The notes beneath the pieces are model-generated. The model saw nothing but the letters and a program-made list of their open reading frames with translations. It was not told the DNA's origin and searched no databases. Source: Pseudofulvibacter geojedonensis (lineage in GTDB: Bacteria; Bacteroidota; Bacteroidia; Flavobacteriales; Flavobacteriaceae). Taken from it: a stretch of DNA of 64,000 bases. The stretch covers positions 426,330 through 490,329 of the forward strand of contig NZ_JBHTJM010000008.1 in NCBI RefSeq assembly GCF_042675745.1. Direction: 5' to 3'. The translations under genes were made by a program, and so were the position numbers. This document shows, in pieces, positions 27,656 through 36,270 of this stretch (within the stretch, counting starts at the first letter, position 1; each line of letters opens with the position of its first letter).

Positions 27656-28469
27656 GCTTTCTCTAGAAGAAATACTTTTGAAGATTGAAAACCGAGAGTG
27701 TTTTGTTGCTGTTGTAGATGACTATTCTTTTACATTAAAAATAGATAAATACGAGCCTTATGTTTGCGGGGCTGTTCATGATGGACATCAGTTTAGAAAA
27801 GCATTGTGGAATAATTGTAAACATTCTGAATACGATCGTTGGTATGAGGAAGACCCTTGTACTAAAGAAATGGTTGATGAACACCCTATAGTTATTGCTG
27901 GTTGCGATTCCAGGTTTGAATATGATTTAAATAGGAGTCCAGAATCGGCTGTTTATACAGATGCCTGGGGAAAGAAACTTTGGAAAAATCCTCTATCAGA
28001 AAAGGAAAAGAAAATAAGTCTATTAAAACATTCTAATTTCTACAAAGTAGTTTACAAGTTAATAAGTGTTTTAGAGCAAATTCACGGTAAGTGTGTTGTG
28101 TATGATATTCATTCTTATAATTGGAAGCGCTGGGAAAGGAAAGTACCTACTTGGAACTTAGGAACTGCTAATATAGATCAAGATAGGTTTGTTGAAGAGA
28201 TTGAAAACTGGCGACAAAGCTTATCTGAAATAAACCTACCCAATGAAATTATTTCTGATGCTAAAATTAATGATACATTTCAAGGTAATGGGTATTTTTT
28301 AAAGTATATCACTCAAAACTTTAAAAACACTTTGGTTTTAGCTACAGAAATTAAAAAGATATATTGTGATGAATTGAGTCAAGTAATTTATCCAGAAGTG
28401 GTAGCTGCTATTAAAAAAGAATTGAAAGTAAGAATTGAAAAACATTCTACAGATTTTATGAAAAAATAG
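27648..28469 (+). CDS. N-formylglutamate amidohydrolase-like protein
   Basis: 273 residues of the FGase family of zinc amidohydrolases. Visible active-site blocks are VHDGHQFR near residue 43, AGCDSRFEYDLNRS at about 85-98 and VYDIHSYNWKRW at about 148, supplying the His/Asp/Glu/Arg set of the family. Classical FGase releases formate and glutamate in histidine breakdown, but no hut genes lie nearby. Sitting between an ATP-grasp ligase (8-bp overlap) and a QEGLA-type metallopeptidase (2-bp gap), this one more likely cleaves an amide or acyl-amino-acid made or handled by the same operon. That substrate is unknown. Confidence 0.85.
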   Translation: MIRLSLEEILLKIENRECFVAVVDDYSFTLKIDKYEPYVCGAVHDGHQFRKALWNNCKHSEYDRWYEEDPCTKEMVDEHPIVIAGCDSRFEYDLNRSPESAVYTDAWGKKLWKNPLSEKEKKISLLKHSNFYKVVYKLISVLEQIHGKCVVYDIHSYNWKRWERKVPTWNLGTANIDQDRFVEEIENWRQSLSEINLPNEIISDAKINDTFQGNGYFLKYITQNFKNTLVLATEIKKIYCDELSQVIYPEVVAAIKKELKVRIEKHSTDFMKK

Positions 28470-28471
28470 TT

Positions 28472-29623
28472 ATGAGTATTGAAGAAGATTATGCAGATGT
28501 ATTTGAAATAGATGCAAATATTAATAGATTGGTTCGTAAAATAGAGTTACTTAATTATGTTAACCCTACTAATATATCTAAAGCTAAAAAGGATTTCTTT
28601 AAGTCAAAATTTACACTAAACCCAAAATTTAAATACACCAAGTTAGATTTTAATCCTTACAAGTTACAGCGATTGTTTTTTTCGCAACGTTTAGAGCGAA
28701 TTCAAGATGATTTTATTAGAAATTTGTACGAAGATATTATTTATGACTATTCTGGTTTAATACAATGTATAGAAACAATAGGAGAGAAAGACGAATTTTA
28801 TTATAATTCTCTTCGTTCTTTTGGAACTCCAACAGAAAAAGATGTTAAAAATGCTCAGTTTATTCTTCATTTTAAAGACGATGAATTACATGAGGATATG
28901 TTACCAAAATATTCTTCAGACGAGGCATTAAACTTTTTTGAAGCCTATAAGAAGCAGTTTGGTTTTGATTTTAAGATTGTTAAGTCTAATAAATTATCTG
29001 CTGCCGCAATGGTATTAAATAATACTAAAACATTAGTGCTTAATAAAGGTTATGTGTATAGTCAAAATGAAATAGATACTTTATGTACTCATGAAATAGG
29101 AGTACACATGTTAACTACTTTTAATGGTTTAATTCATCCATTAAAAATATTCTCCCATGGTTTGCCTAGAAATGTAGAAACGCAAGAAGGGTTGGCTGTA
29201 TTGAGCGAATACACTTCAGGTTGTTTAAGCTTAAAAAGATTAAAAGAGCTTGCTTATAGAGTAATTGCTGTCGATTCTTTAGCTAAAGGCTATGACTTTT
29301 CTTCAACATTCGATTTATTGTATAGTCAATACAAATTAAATAAAGATGATGCTTTTACAATTAGTTTAAGAGTACATAGAGGAGGAGGGTTTACCAAAGA
29401 TTATTTGTATTTAACTGGCCTAAAAAAGCTGTATAAATTTTATAAAAACAATAAAGATTTATCACCTTTACTTACTGGTAAAGTATCTCAAAAATATTTT
29501 AACGATATACTTAAATTACAAGAAATAGGTTTGGCTAGGCAAGTGATTTATACAAATCCCGATTTTGATAAGAATAATAATGAAAATTCAAAAATTGACT
29601 TTATTCTAGATAATTTAAGATAA
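28472..29623 (+). CDS. QEGLA-motif (DUF1704/KIAA0895-like) metallopeptidase
   Basis: 383 residues. The putative zinc site HEIGVH at about 211-216 and QEGLAVLSEY further on match the QEGLA family, often labelled flavohemoglobin expression-modulating. The family includes human KIAA0895L/MATCAP1, which removes the C-terminal Tyr of tubulin, so bacterial members are plausibly carboxypeptidase-like. An N-terminal helical region (1-120) precedes the catalytic part. It is the last gene of a tight operon with the ATP-grasp ligase and amidohydrolase; a bidirectional terminator follows at 29751. No haemoglobin gene is in the window, so that label has no support here. Confidence 0.87.
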   Translation: MSIEEDYADVFEIDANINRLVRKIELLNYVNPTNISKAKKDFFKSKFTLNPKFKYTKLDFNPYKLQRLFFSQRLERIQDDFIRNLYEDIIYDYSGLIQCIETIGEKDEFYYNSLRSFGTPTEKDVKNAQFILHFKDDELHEDMLPKYSSDEALNFFEAYKKQFGFDFKIVKSNKLSAAAMVLNNTKTLVLNKGYVYSQNEIDTLCTHEIGVHMLTTFNGLIHPLKIFSHGLPRNVETQEGLAVLSEYTSGCLSLKRLKELAYRVIAVDSLAKGYDFSSTFDLLYSQYKLNKDDAFTISLRVHRGGGFTKDYLYLTGLKKLYKFYKNNKDLSPLLTGKVSQKYFNDILKLQEIGLARQVIYTNPDFDKNNNENSKIDFILDNLR

Positions 29624-29750
29624 TACTAAAGTTAGAATGTTGTTTGAAGATTTCACGGGTAGCAGTTAAGTGAATTGTATGATTAGAGAAAACAAAGCTT
29701 TTAAATTATAATTGCCAAAGACTAATTTTTCGTGAAACTAATAGTAAAAA

Positions 29751-29780
29751 AAAATGCTCGATTTAAAATCGAGCATTTTT
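29751..29780. terminator. Bidirectional terminator between convergent genes
   Basis: 14-bp perfect arms (AAAATGCTCGATTT / AAATCGAGCATTTT) with an A tract before and a T tract after, so it works on both strands: for the QEGLA operon and for the outer-membrane gene at 29799. Confidence 0.85.
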
Positions 29781-29798
29781 ATATAAGTTTTATACTTT

Positions 29799-30338
29799 TT
29801 AGAAGTGTAAAGCAAATCCAATGTTGAACTGTAAGTTTCCTTCAGCGTCAGCTTTATCGTTCATTGTAGCATTGTAACGTAAACCTGGCTCAATAGATAC
29901 GTTGTTACCAACGAACCAAGCGTAACCAGCTCCAAGACCTAAATACATTGGGTTCTCATCAGCATCCTCGATAGAAGCACCGTTTAAATCAGCAGAAACA
30001 GGAATCATTCCCATGATGTAATACTTAGCTCCAACTTTATAAGAAAATCTAGATAAAGCTCCTTCTACAGAACTTCCTCCGTATCCTAAACCAGCTTTAA
30101 CAGCTAAGTTGTCCATTACAAAGTATCCACCTTCTAAACCAAAGTTGTAAACAGACTCACCATCTCTAGATGTAAATCTGATACCTGTATCAGCAGAGTG
30201 TCCACTTCCAAATCCAGTATTAGCTTCAATTAACCAAGAACCTTGATCAGTTTGACCTCCAGTTGATTTGTCGTCTTCTTGAGCATTAGAAAAAGAAAAA
30301 GCACAAATTGCTAATGCAGATAATAATAATTTTTTCAT
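29799..30338 (-). CDS. Outer-membrane beta-barrel protein
   Basis: 179 residues, signal peptide (LLLSALAICAFSFSNAQ), then an acidic linker (EDDKSTGGQTDQG) and about eight beta strands of OmpW/OmpA-barrel type, ending GFALHF. Its TCC, TCA and TTC-rich codons and GC content are slightly higher than around it, as for highly expressed flavobacterial surface proteins. It has its own promoter and terminator, so it is monocistronic. It is probably an abundant structural barrel; no ligand can be assigned. Confidence 0.83.
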   Translation of the reverse strand: MKKLLLSALAICAFSFSNAQEDDKSTGGQTDQGSWLIEANTGFGSGHSADTGIRFTSRDGESVYNFGLEGGYFVMDNLAVKAGLGYGGSSVEGALSRFSYKVGAKYYIMGMIPVSADLNGASIEDADENPMYLGLGAGYAWFVGNNVSIEPGLRYNATMNDKADAEGNLQFNIGFALHF

Positions 30339-30366
30339 TTTAAGTATATTTATAGTTAATCAGGTG

Positions 30367-30374
30367 CAAATTTA
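30367..30374 (-). promoter_or_regulatory. -7 element for the outer-membrane protein gene
   Basis: Reverse complement TAAATTTG fits TANNTTTG. Transcription would start near 30360, giving a leader of about 22 nt. The -33 region is T-rich but lacks a clear TTTG. Confidence 0.5.
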
Positions 30375-30476
30375 TACTTATTCTCTATTCTGAAAAACTT
30401 TTTTTGCTAAAAAAAACTTAAATTTAATTAAAGTATTGGTTTTTAGTTAGTTATGTTAAAGCGTGTTTTTATAAAA

Positions 30477-31544
30477 CTAAGATTTGTAATACGTAAAAGC
30501 ATCGTAAATAATGTTGTTGGGTACCTCTATATCGATAATAGTTTCTCCAATGTCTTTTAACAAAACAAAATTGATATTTCCATGAGAGTTTTTTTTATCA
30601 AACTTCATAAGCTCTAATATGGGTGGTATATCTTTATCTTCAATGGTAATTTTAGGAAATATATTTAAAATAGACTCTTTAATTTCTAAACACTTATTAA
30701 TGTCAAAATTGGTTATTTTAGTAGATATATAAGAAGCTAATATTATACCTATTGCAATAGCTTCCCCATGAAGTAATTCTTTTTTGCTTTTTTGTTCTAA
30801 AAAATATGATTCAATTGCATGCCCTAATGTATGACCAAAATTTAATGTTTTACGAATACCTTCTTCTGTAGGGTCTTGCGTAACTACATTGTTTTTAATA
30901 ACAACAGAATCGTAAATCAAAGAATCTAAATCTTCTGTAGATAGTTGAGATAAGTTACTAGCTTTTTTCCAGTAGTTCTGATCTTGTATTAAGCCGTGTT
31001 TAAGAATTTCTGCTAAACCAGAGCGCATTTGGTTTTGAGGTAAAGTGTTTAAATATGCCGTGTCTATTAAAACCATTTCTGGAGTACTAATAACACCAAT
31101 TTGGTTTTTTAAACTTCCTAAATCAACTCCCGTTTTACCACCAACAGAAGCGTCTACCATAGCCAATAAACTAGTTGGTATGTTAATGTATTTAACACCT
31201 CTTTTGTAGGTACAAGCTATAAAGCCTCCTAAATCGGTAACTACACCACCACCTAAATTAATAATTAAACATTTTCTGTCTATGTTTAAATCAGACAAGG
31301 CATTCCATACTCCGGTACAAGTTTCTATATTTTTATATTCTTCTCCTGCATCTATTTGTACAACTTCAATATTAATATCTGTTACTAAATGTTGAATAAA
31401 ATAAGGATAACAATATTCAAAAGTATTGGTATCTGTAATAATTATTATTGATGAATAATTAGATACCGCAATATGTTTGTTTAGAACTGGGTAACATTCC
31501 TTATTAAAGTGTACAACAGAATCTTGAGAAAGTATAGATTTCAT
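30477..31544 (-). CDS. aroB: 3-dehydroquinate synthase
   Basis: NAD- and metal-dependent enzyme of the shikimate pathway that converts DAHP to 3-dehydroquinate. It has 355 residues. The NAD-binding GGGVVTDLGGFIACTYKRG and IPTSLLAMVDASVGGKTGVD segments are intact; the metal ligands lie in GLAEILKHGLI (Glu) and in NFGHTLGHAIE and LHGEAIAIG (His). It is transcribed away from the proline dehydrogenase gene, with 110 bp between the starts. aroC lies 5 kb away on the other strand. Confidence 0.97.
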   Translation of the reverse strand: MKSILSQDSVVHFNKECYPVLNKHIAVSNYSSIIIITDTNTFEYCYPYFIQHLVTDINIEVVQIDAGEEYKNIETCTGVWNALSDLNIDRKCLIINLGGGVVTDLGGFIACTYKRGVKYINIPTSLLAMVDASVGGKTGVDLGSLKNQIGVISTPEMVLIDTAYLNTLPQNQMRSGLAEILKHGLIQDQNYWKKASNLSQLSTEDLDSLIYDSVVIKNNVVTQDPTEEGIRKTLNFGHTLGHAIESYFLEQKSKKELLHGEAIAIGIILASYISTKITNFDINKCLEIKESILNIFPKITIEDKDIPPILELMKFDKKNSHGNINFVLLKDIGETIIDIEVPNNIIYDAFTYYKS

Positions 31545-31626
31545 ATATTTTATTTAAAAGAACAAATTAAAACAGATTTTATGAATTTACCTTTTGTTTT
31601 GAGCTATTTAATTTAAAAAAATGGCC

Positions 31627-31634
31627 TAGTTTTG
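31627..31634 (+). promoter_or_regulatory. -7 element for proline dehydrogenase
   Basis: TAGTTTTG fits TANNTTTG; T-rich TTTTG stretches lie upstream but with 25 bp or more spacing. Expected transcript start near 31641, 14 nt before the ATG. Confidence 0.45.
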
Positions 31635-31654
31635 CTAGTATAAATATTTAACTG

Positions 31655-32821
31655 ATGACAAAGTTATTCGATAACACTAAAAATGCTTTCGCATTAAAAA
31701 AGGATTCTGAACTTGAAAGAGCTTATTTTTTATTTAAAATGATAGCAAATGAGCCTCTTGTAAGAATTGGTACGGCGGTAACTAATTTTGCTATAAAAGC
31801 GCATTTACCTGTAGAAGGTTTGATTAGAGCAACAGTATTTGATCATTTTTGTGGCGGTGTTACTGAAGAAGATTGTTTACCTGTAATAGATAAAATGTTT
31901 ACAAAACGAGTTTGTAGTGTTTTAGATTATTCAGTTGAAGGTAAAGAAGAGGAGGCTCAGTTCGATGCGGCTATGCAAAAGACTATTAAGTTATTAGATT
32001 TTGTAAAAGAAAAGGAGGCTATACCATTTGCAGTATTTAAACCAACAGGATTTGGAAGGTTTTATTTGTATGAAAAAATAGGTAAGGGAGAAGAGCTAAC
32101 CCAAGAAGAACAAGAAGAATGGAATAGGGTAGTTAATCGTTTTGATGTAGTATGTTCTTTAGCAAAAGAGAAAGACGTAAAACTATTAATAGATGGTGAA
32201 GAAAGCTGGATGCAAGACGCGGCAGATGATTTAGTAGCTAAAATGATGAGAAAGTACAATACCGAAAAGGCTATTGTATATAATACATTACAAATGTATC
32301 GATGGGATCGATTAGAGTATTTAGAAAAGTTGCATATTGAAGCTGCTGCTAAAGGGTTTTACATAGGAATGAAACTAGTTAGGGGAGCGTATATGGAAAA
32401 AGAAAATGAAAGAGCTTCAACATTAAATTACCCAACACCTATATGCGAAAGCAAAGCAGCCACAGATAGAAATTTTGATGCTGGTATTAAGTATATGATT
32501 GAGCATATAGATAGGTTGTCTTTATTTGCAGGAACACACAATGAAGATAGCTCTTATTTAGTAATGCAATTAATGCAAGAATATAATATTTCTCCGAGCG
32601 ATGATAGAGTATGGTTCGGTCAGTTATATGGCATGAGCGATCATATTAGTTTTAATTTATCAGAAGCAGGGTATAATGTAGCGAAGTATTTACCTTTTGG
32701 TCCGGTAAAAGATGTTATGCCATACTTAATAAGAAGAGCAGAAGAAAATACTTCTGTAGCTGGACAAACTACTAGAGAACTAAATTTATTAAAAGAAGAA
32801 AAGAAAAGAAGGAAAGTTTAA
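31655..32821 (+). CDS. Proline dehydrogenase
   Basis: FAD-dependent enzyme that oxidises proline to pyrroline-5-carboxylate, passing electrons to quinone. It has 388 residues, a monofunctional Bacteroidota form. The (beta-alpha)8 barrel shows FAVFKPTGFGRFYLYEKI, LIDGEESWMQDAADD, YIGMKLVRGAYMEKE, FAGTHNEDS and, near the C-terminus, the substrate-binding YLIRRAEENTSV. The P5C dehydrogenase partner is not in the window. A terminator follows at 32877. Confidence 0.95.
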   Translation: MTKLFDNTKNAFALKKDSELERAYFLFKMIANEPLVRIGTAVTNFAIKAHLPVEGLIRATVFDHFCGGVTEEDCLPVIDKMFTKRVCSVLDYSVEGKEEEAQFDAAMQKTIKLLDFVKEKEAIPFAVFKPTGFGRFYLYEKIGKGEELTQEEQEEWNRVVNRFDVVCSLAKEKDVKLLIDGEESWMQDAADDLVAKMMRKYNTEKAIVYNTLQMYRWDRLEYLEKLHIEAAAKGFYIGMKLVRGAYMEKENERASTLNYPTPICESKAATDRNFDAGIKYMIEHIDRLSLFAGTHNEDSSYLVMQLMQEYNISPSDDRVWFGQLYGMSDHISFNLSEAGYNVAKYLPFGPVKDVMPYLIRRAEENTSVAGQTTRELNLLKEEKKRRKV

Positions 32822-32876
32822 CGGATTCATTTTTGTAAAAGTTCAATTTTAATTCTCACTCAAAAAAAGAATTTAT

Positions 32877-32920
32877 AAACCCAGTCATCAAGTAATTAAA
32901 CTATATGGCTGGGTTTTTTA
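32877..32920 (+). terminator. Rho-independent terminator of proline dehydrogenase
   Basis: AAACCCAGTCAT pairs with ATGGCTGGGTTT (one G-T pair) around a 16-nt loop, followed by a T run. It lies just before the convergent thioesterase gene and may serve it in part. Confidence 0.75.
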
Positions 32921-32928
32921 TTATGTAA

Positions 32929-33339
32929 TTAAACTTCTACAGCTTCTAAAAATTCAGCCACTTCTGGTAATGTTTCAGGTTTAACAGGTCTGCCATTAAC
33001 CAAACATACCCCTTTTACCTCTGCCGATAGTGCTATTTTATTATCAGAAAGGCGAATAATATTTTGTTTAAATACAACTCTAAGATTACCTTCTTTAAAA
33101 GCAGCAACTTCTACTTTAAATTTGTCTCTACTTGTTAATGAACTTTTAAAGTTCATTTCGATACTTTTTACAACTAATAAAATATTTCTTGCAGCAAAAT
33201 CAGCAAAATCTACTCCATGGTGAAATAAAAATTCATGTCTTGCATGCTCTAAATAATTTTGATAAACAGAATTGTTTACAATGCCTTGAGCATCTAATTC
33301 ATAATCTCTTACAGTTAGTTCTATTGAATAATTTTTCAT
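32929..33339 (-). CDS. Hotdog-fold acyl-CoA thioesterase (YbgC/4HBT-like)
   Basis: 136 residues. The N-terminal RDYELDAQGIVNNSVYQNYLEHARHEF is the 4HBT/YbgC active-site helix, with Asp16 as the catalytic acid and the following N/NYLE.AR pattern. VVKSIEMNFKSSL and KGVCLVNGRPVKP complete the fold. It hydrolyses acyl-CoA thioesters; the chain preference cannot be told. It has no close operon partner: the T9SS gene behind it is cut off by a terminator. Confidence 0.88.
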   Translation of the reverse strand: MKNYSIELTVRDYELDAQGIVNNSVYQNYLEHARHEFLFHHGVDFADFAARNILLVVKSIEMNFKSSLTSRDKFKVEVAAFKEGNLRVVFKQNIIRLSDNKIALSAEVKGVCLVNGRPVKPETLPEVAEFLEAVEV

Positions 33340-33390
33340 TTGAATAATGTTTATGCGCTAATATAATAATCCAAAACATATCTATAAATA

Positions 33391-33423
33391 AAAAAGGAGG
33401 CTCAAATAGTTAGCCTCCTTTTT
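33391..33423 (-). terminator. Terminator of the T9SS-cargo gene
   Basis: A perfect 12-bp stem (AAAAAGGAGGCT / AGCCTCCTTTTT) with a 9-nt loop, AT-rich on both sides. It lies 23 bp after the stop of the minus-strand gene at 33446. Confidence 0.85.
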
Positions 33424-33445
33424 TACTATACAGTAGATTGTAATA

Positions 33446-34309
33446 TTACTGAATGATTAATCTTCTTACTTCTTTAGAACCTTCTGATTCTATTGATACC
33501 AAATACAACCCTGAAGATACATTTGATGTATTTATAGATTCTCCTTGGTAATTATCTATAGATAAAATCTTTTTTCCGTTTACACTGTACACTGACACTG
33601 ATGCTGCAGTCTTTAATCCCTCTACCACAAAAGATCCTTTTGTTGGATTAGGTGATAAAACTGCCTCATTTAAGTTTAATGAAACATCGCTTGTACTTAA
33701 TGCTGCAAAAGAAAAAGGAGTAGTATTTACTATTCCTAATATATCTTGTGTACTTCCTGAAGTAGCCGTTGGGTAATTGATATTTAAAAAGTTCTCATTT
33801 GGTTCAGAGCTAATTAAAGCATCACTATTATCTATTATAGATATACTTCCGGTTGTTGGTGCTCCAGATCCGGTTGTTACCTGAAATACAGCCATGATAA
33901 TTGGTGTACCACTTTCTGCATCAAAAAATACATTGGTTGCCCCAGGTGTTCTTAATAACTGGTATACAAAATTTCCGCTAGATGCAGATGGACCTGCCAA
34001 ATAAGTAGCATCCCACTCGGTTGCAGGTATGGCATAATCGCACACATTACTTGCAGGTGGAGTAAACACACAATTATTAACAAAACCAGTGTTTCCTGGT
34101 AATAAATATGCTCCTCCTGCTATCGATACAACTGCCCCCATATCTGATGAGTTTCCGTTGGTTTCTGTAAAATCTGGCGTGGCTACTAATGCCATTTCTA
34201 AGTTCCCATTGGCATTTGTACCAATGTGACTTAAACTGTAATTCATGTTTTGGGCATTTAAACTAAGAGTTAAAGCCAAAAGGAAAAATAAAAAGTAGTT
34301 TTTTTTCAT
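33446..34309 (-). CDS. Secreted protein with type A T9SS sorting domain
   Basis: 287 residues from the ATG that opens a clean signal peptide (NYFLFFLLALTLSLNAQ); 13 extra upstream codons are in frame but unneeded. The middle is Ser/Gly/Asn-rich with two pairs of Cys (NNCVFTPPASNVCDY) and a beta-sandwich look (cohesin-like IMAVFQVTTGSG). The C-terminal 75 residues (LSPNPTKGSFVVEGL ... NVSSGLYLVSI ... RRLIIQ) are a typical type A sorting domain, so the type IX system should export it and remove the tail. No catalytic motif is visible. Confidence 0.86.
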   Translation of the reverse strand: MKKNYFLFFLLALTLSLNAQNMNYSLSHIGTNANGNLEMALVATPDFTETNGNSSDMGAVVSIAGGAYLLPGNTGFVNNCVFTPPASNVCDYAIPATEWDATYLAGPSASSGNFVYQLLRTPGATNVFFDAESGTPIIMAVFQVTTGSGAPTTGSISIIDNSDALISSEPNENFLNINYPTATSGSTQDILGIVNTTPFSFAALSTSDVSLNLNEAVLSPNPTKGSFVVEGLKTAASVSVYSVNGKKILSIDNYQGESINTSNVSSGLYLVSIESEGSKEVRRLIIQ

Positions 34310-34343
34310 GTTTTGATTTAATAATATTATTAGGTTTTTAATT

Positions 34344-34397
34344 CTCAAATAATTGTTTGAAGCATTAATATGATTAAACTTCTAATAATTATTTGAG
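34344..34397 (-). promoter_or_regulatory. Inverted repeat at the 5' end of the T9SS-cargo mRNA
   Basis: CTCAAATAATT and AATTATTTGAG are perfect 11-bp complements separated by 32 bp. They lie just downstream of the -7 box at 34402-34409, so they would form a hairpin at the very 5' end of an 87-nt leader. This could stabilise the message or bind a regulator. Confidence 0.45.
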
Positions 34398-34401
34398 GGC
34401 G

Positions 34402-34409
34402 CAAATATA
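34402..34409 (-). promoter_or_regulatory. -7 element for the T9SS-cargo gene
   Basis: Reverse complement TATATTTG, an exact TANNTTTG. No TTTG at the -33 position. Expected start of transcription near 34396, at the edge of the inverted repeat. Confidence 0.5.
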
Positions 34410-34510
34410 ATACCTTTATACTTTTAAATATCTAAAAAAAGAGTTTTTAAGATTTTATAATAAAATGTAATTAACTTAAAGAACTCAAGATAGTTATATG
34501 TATAACCAAC

Positions 34511-34548
34511 AAAAGCGTCCTTAAACTTATAGATTTAAGGACGCTTTT
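34511..34548 (-). terminator. Terminator of the YebC gene
   Basis: A perfect 15-bp stem (AAAAGCGTCCTTAAA / TTTAAGGACGCTTTT) with an 8-nt loop, starting 22 bp beyond the stop of the gene at 34570. Confidence 0.9.
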
Positions 34549-34569
34549 GTTTTAAAATGTTTTGTTTTA

Positions 34570-35304
34570 TTATGCCATAGTATGATATACATTTTGTACA
34601 TCGTCATCTTCTTCAATCTTTTCTAGTAATTTGTCAACATCAGCTTGTTGTTCTTCAGATAATTCTTTTGTTACTTGTGGAATTCTTTCAAAACCAGAAG
34701 AGATAATTTCCATATCCCTAGACTCTAATTCTTTTTGTATACTACCAAAGCTATTAAAAGGAGCATAGAATAAAATAGATTTGGTTGGTTCAGCGTCATT
34801 TTCGTCTGGTTCTTCAGCAAATATTTCTTCTACTCCAAAGTCAATAAATTCTAATTCTAATTCTTCTAAATCGTAACCAGTATCTTTAATTTTAAAGTTG
34901 CACTGGTGATCGAACATAAACTCTACAGAACCTTGTGTTCCTAAACTACCGTTACATTTATTAAAATAACTTCTCACATTAGCTACAGTTCTATTATTAT
35001 TGTCTGTGGCAGTTTCTACTAAAATAGCTATACCATGAGGAGCATATCCCTCAAATAGAACTTCTTTAAAATCACCCGTGTCCTTGTCTGAAGCTTTTTT
35101 AATAGCACGCTCTATATTGTCTTTAGGCATATTTACAGACTTTGCATTCTGTATAACGGCTCTTAAACGTGAGTTAGTATCTGGATCAGGACCGCCTTCT
35201 TTTACCGCCATAACAATATCTTTACCTATACGAGTAAAGGCCTTAGACATTGCAGACCAACGCTTCATTTTTCTTGCTTTCCTAAATTCAAATGCTCTTC
35301 CCAT
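34570..35304 (-). CDS. YebC/PmpR (TACO1-like) family protein
   Basis: 244 residues. The opening MGRAFEFRKARKMKRWSAMSK is the Bacteroidota variant of the YebC start (usual form MAGHSKWANIKHRK); AVKEGGPDPDTNSRLRAVI and NMPKDNIERAIKKA are conserved. Members were first described as transcriptional regulators, and several are now linked to translation of proline stretches, as is mitochondrial TACO1. Nothing around it points to a special target; it stands alone between a terminator and the divergent DinB gene. Confidence 0.93.
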   Translation of the reverse strand: MGRAFEFRKARKMKRWSAMSKAFTRIGKDIVMAVKEGGPDPDTNSRLRAVIQNAKSVNMPKDNIERAIKKASDKDTGDFKEVLFEGYAPHGIAILVETATDNNNRTVANVRSYFNKCNGSLGTQGSVEFMFDHQCNFKIKDTGYDLEELELEFIDFGVEEIFAEEPDENDAEPTKSILFYAPFNSFGSIQKELESRDMEIISSGFERIPQVTKELSEEQQADVDKLLEKIEEDDDVQNVYHTMA

Positions 35305-35509
35305 TTCTATAAAAATTTTAAGTTTTACAAATTTAATAAATTGTATATAAGAACAAAGTGTTGCTTTGTATTTACCATATTATTCTTTTAAAATTAATCA
35401 ATTGATATCGTCAATCTCCATAATTAATGTTTATGATTAAAAAGTGTAATGAAATTAATGTGAGTAACTATTAATACAATGTATTAATTTTAGCACTGAA
35501 TTTTATTTA

Positions 35510-35517
35510 TAATTTTG
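35510..35517 (+). promoter_or_regulatory. -7 element for the DinB-family gene
   Basis: TAATTTTG fits TANNTTTG, 22 bp before the ATG; no clear -33. Confidence 0.45.
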
Positions 35518-35539
35518 ATATTATCACAAATAAAAAAAT

Positions 35540-36058
35540 ATGAAAGTAAAAGATTTAAAAGAAACTGAATACAATGTTTACTATGATAGGTATATTTCTA
35601 AAGTACCTGCGGATATAGATTTAAGAGAAGGGTTTGAGTTAGATAAAAAAAAGGTAATCAACTTTTTTTCTTCTATTCCAACAGATAGGCTGTTATATAG
35701 ATATAAAGATAATAAGTGGAGTATTAAGGAGGTTTTTCAGCATTTAATAGATACAGAGCGAATATTTATGTATAGATGTTTTAGAATTGCTAGAAAAGAT
35801 AAAACAGCTTTAGCAGGGTTTAATCAGGATGATTATATAGCTCCTTCAAAGGCAGATTATAAAACTATAAATGAATTATTGTCTGAATTTACAATTACTA
35901 GAGATTATTCTATCAATTTGCTTAATAGTTTATCAGATGAAGATTTAAAGTGTATCGGTGAATCTAATGGATCTGAAATTTCTGCAAGAGCAGCAGCTAT
36001 TACTTTGCTAGGTCATAGTTTATGGCATATAGAAGTTATTGAAGAACGTTATTTATGA
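35540..36058 (+). CDS. DinB family protein
   Basis: 172 residues, four-helix DinB/DUF664 fold. Three His positions that normally bind a metal are visible: in FQHLIDTERIF and twice in LLGHSLWHIEVIEERY; KWSIKEVFQHLIDTE is a family hallmark. Many members are thiol-dependent transferases that use bacillithiol or mycothiol, which agrees with bshA in this genome; which reaction this one does is unknown. The 212 bp behind it hold only the gcvT terminator. Confidence 0.85.
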   Translation: MKVKDLKETEYNVYYDRYISKVPADIDLREGFELDKKKVINFFSSIPTDRLLYRYKDNKWSIKEVFQHLIDTERIFMYRCFRIARKDKTALAGFNQDDYIAPSKADYKTINELLSEFTITRDYSINLLNSLSDEDLKCIGESNGSEISARAAAITLLGHSLWHIEVIEERYL

Positions 36059-36227
36059 ATCTTGAATTTATAAAGTAAAGAACTATTTTAAAAATTTTTT
36101 CTAATTGTTCATAAGGCTAGAGAAGCTTGGGTAGATGCATGTTATTAAACGCAAGTAAACCAAACTTTAAGGGTTGTTTAAACAGTTTTTATAGCAATTT
36201 AATCTAAAGTAGGTAAACGCTTACATG

Positions 36228-36256
36228 AAAACAGCTACTTTTTAAGTAGCTGTTTT
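36228..36256 (-). terminator. Terminator of gcvT
   Basis: A perfect 13-bp stem (AAAACAGCTACTT / AAGTAGCTGTTTT) with a TTT loop, 15 bp beyond the gcvT stop. It can also end readthrough from the DinB gene. Confidence 0.85.
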
Positions 36257-36270
36257 TATGTAGTGAAAAA

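Noticed and set aside
28472..29623. Flavohemoglobin expression modulator
   Set aside because: This is an inherited label; no haemoglobin gene is near, and the HEIGVH/QEGLA motifs indicate a metallopeptidase.
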